The position numbers were made by a program, and so were the translations under genes. Shown piece by piece: positions 63,005 to 64,000 of a stretch of 64,000 bases of DNA; positions within the stretch are counted from its first letter, which is position 1; each line of letters starts with the position of its first letter. Origin of the DNA: Algicella marina (GTDB lineage: Bacteria; Pseudomonadota; Alphaproteobacteria; Rhodobacterales; Rhodobacteraceae); NCBI RefSeq assembly GCF_009931615.1, contig NZ_CP046620.1:2061501-2125500 (forward strand). Direction: 5' to 3'. Below the pieces are notes generated by a model. That model was not told the DNA's origin, made no database searches, and was given only the letters and a program-made list of their open reading frames with translations.

Positions 63005-63817
63005 TCAGACAGAATTCAGCAGTTCCAGTGCATCGGCGTAAATCCGCCGATTGGCGGCTGCAATGATCCTTCCGCCCGCCTCTGCCGGGCCGCCATCCCA
63101 GTTTGTCACGATTCCTCCGGCCCCGGTGACGACGGCCATCGGCCCCTGAATGTCATAGGGGTGAAGTCCGGCCTCGATCACAAGGTCGATCTGACCCATC
63201 GCCAGCAGAGCATAGGCGTAGCAATCAATGCCGTAGCGGGTCAGACGAACGGCTGCTGACACGGCTTCGAAGGCAGTTCGGTCCGCCGGAGTGCCGATTT
63301 CGGGAAAGGTCGAGAACAGCACCGCATCCTTCAGACATTCAACATTGCGCACACGTATGGGTTGAGGCCGCCCCCTGCCCCGCTGATATTGTGCGCCGTT
63401 CGCGTCACCCCAGAAGCGTTCCGCCGTAAATGGCTGATCGATCATGCCGAGAATTGGGGCGGCGCCATGGTTGACAGCAATCAGCGTGCCCCAACTCGGG
63501 ACGCCGGAAAGGAATGCGCGGGTGCCATCTATCGGGTCAAGAACCCAAGTGTAACCACTTGACCCTGCTACGTTTTCCCCCTCCTCGCCAAGAATGCCAT
63601 CGTCCGGCCTGCGCGCGGCGAGAACGGCACGCATCGCGAGTTCGGCAGCCTTATCGGCCTGGGTGACGGGATCAAAGTTTCCGCCGTCTGCCTTGTTCTC
63701 TACCATAAGCGACGGCGCGCGGAACTGGGGCAGCGTAATTTGGGCGGCGGCATCGGCCAAAGCAAAGGCGACGGCGAGAAGTTCCTCACCGTCGCCCATG
63801 AAATCTTCGCGTGTCAT
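63005..63817 (-). CDS. hisN: Inositol monophosphatase family, histidinol-phosphatase HisN-like
   Basis: A 270-residue Mg2+-dependent phosphatase. FDPVTQADKAAELAMRAV near residue 48, ILGEEGENV near 77 (metal Glu), WVLDPIDGTRAFLSGVPSWGT near 94 (D-P-I-D-G-T metal site), and the C-terminal HPYDIQGPMAVVTGAGGIVT near 219 (in place of WDxAAxxxL) are visible. The FLSGVPSWGTLIA variant fits HisN (histidinol phosphatase) rather than inositol monophosphatase. ATG 63817 has AGGGAG nine bases upstream; an ATG at 63826 sits right on that site and is less likely. Confidence 0.85.
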   Translation of the reverse strand: MTREDFMGDGEELLAVAFALADAAAQITLPQFRAPSLMVENKADGGNFDPVTQADKAAELAMRAVLAARRPDDGILGEEGENVAGSSGYTWVLDPIDGTRAFLSGVPSWGTLIAVNHGAAPILGMIDQPFTAERFWGDANGAQYQRGRGRPQPIRVRNVECLKDAVLFSTFPEIGTPADRTAFEAVSAAVRLTRYGIDCYAYALLAMGQIDLVIEAGLHPYDIQGPMAVVTGAGGIVTNWDGGPAEAGGRIIAAANRRIYADALELLNSV

Positions 63818-63896
63818 CGTTGCCATCTCCCTTGTTTGCAAAGGAACTGGCACAGGCGCGCCGGGCCGTCAATCAGACTGGCCGAGTGCGCGATCT

Positions 63897-64000
63897 TCAG
63901 GCGACGTCGCTCAGCACCCGCGCAAGGTCGAACAATTTGCGCCGCTGTTCTTCCGGAATGGCGTAGTAGGAACGGACAAGTTCGAGGGCCTCACGGTCCG
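63897..64000 (-). CDS. Probable XRE-type regulator, 3' end only
   Basis: The last 34 codons of a gene that continues to the right: DREALELVRSYYAIPEEQRR, K-L-F-D-L-A-R-V-L-S-D-V-A, stop. C-termini of this form (EALELVRAYY.I.....RR..FDLA) follow the helix-turn-helix domain in small Rhodobacteraceae XRE-family regulators. The DNA-binding part is outside the window, so the call is tentative. Confidence 0.45.
   Translation of the reverse strand, partial: DREALELVRSYYAIPEEQRRKLFDLARVLSDVA

Overview
The window reads as a chromosomal segment of an alphaproteobacterium, most likely a member of the Rhodobacteraceae (Roseobacter group). Support comes from gene content and gene order: ppk-hdaA-AI-2E permease; proS-DUF2937-lolC-lolD; a SUV3-like helicase-S4 protein-fdxA-carD block; a DmdC-like acyl-CoA dehydrogenase with a DmdB-like ligase; a coxG/coxE/moxR set; and GC-rich codon use. 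There is no rRNA, CRISPR array, prophage or recognisable insertion sequence. One tRNA (Cys, GCA) is present.

Layout. 1-153 is the 5' end of a secreted glutathione-peroxidase-like gene. 329-4662 is a tight operon: a BDH2/keto-deoxyfuconate-type SDR, a DUF4153 membrane protein, a DenD-like erythronate dehydrogenase and an EamA exporter. 4874-12955 holds a metallophosphoesterase, a CoxG/CoxE-like/MoxR maturation set, cardiolipin synthase, an EEP-family hydrolase and MgtE. 13030-17379 holds guanine deaminase, an ArsR regulator, a MATE exporter and two PaaI-type thioesterases.

17481-27477 is a fatty-acid/acyl-CoA degradation region: a MerR regulator with two adjacent operator-like inverted repeats, a DmdC-like acyl-CoA dehydrogenase, a GST behind a third copy of the same operator, a thiolase and a FadJ-type bifunctional enzyme. 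Most of 18037-23875 and about 25550-27477 has very strong C/G third-position bias. A lower-GC insert with two tandem NTF2-like paralogues, and the first ~280 bp of the fadJ-like gene, do not. This segment also carries a DUF4287 gene broken by an amber codon. 27479-32114 has two paralogous sulfotransferases flanking a membrane protein of unknown function and a DmdB-like acyl-CoA ligase; an unusual 4 x 11 bp repeat and a nested perfect inverted repeat lie between ligase and sulfotransferase.

32262-44449 is conserved housekeeping: LolD/LolC, DUF2937, ProS, Ppx, Ppk, HdaA, an AI-2E-type permease, NAD kinase and GlyA with a clear terminator. 44489-47668 has a candidate divergent PopZ-like protein, TolC, a Pcm-family methyltransferase, an 18-bp perfect palindrome and tRNA-Cys. 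47983-55884 is oxidative metabolism: a stress-type SDR, a tail-anchored small protein, a split PQQ dehydrogenase (catalytic subunit plus separate membrane anchor) and a PaoABC-like molybdenum aldehyde oxidoreductase lacking a Tat leader. 56612-64000 holds CarD, FdxA, an S4 protein, the SUV3-like helicase, a TPR protein, an SCP2 protein, an alpha/beta hydrolase, a HisN-type phosphatase and the 3' end of a probable regulator.

All calls come from reading the sequence and remembered family motifs; no database search was run. Composition statements are by eye.
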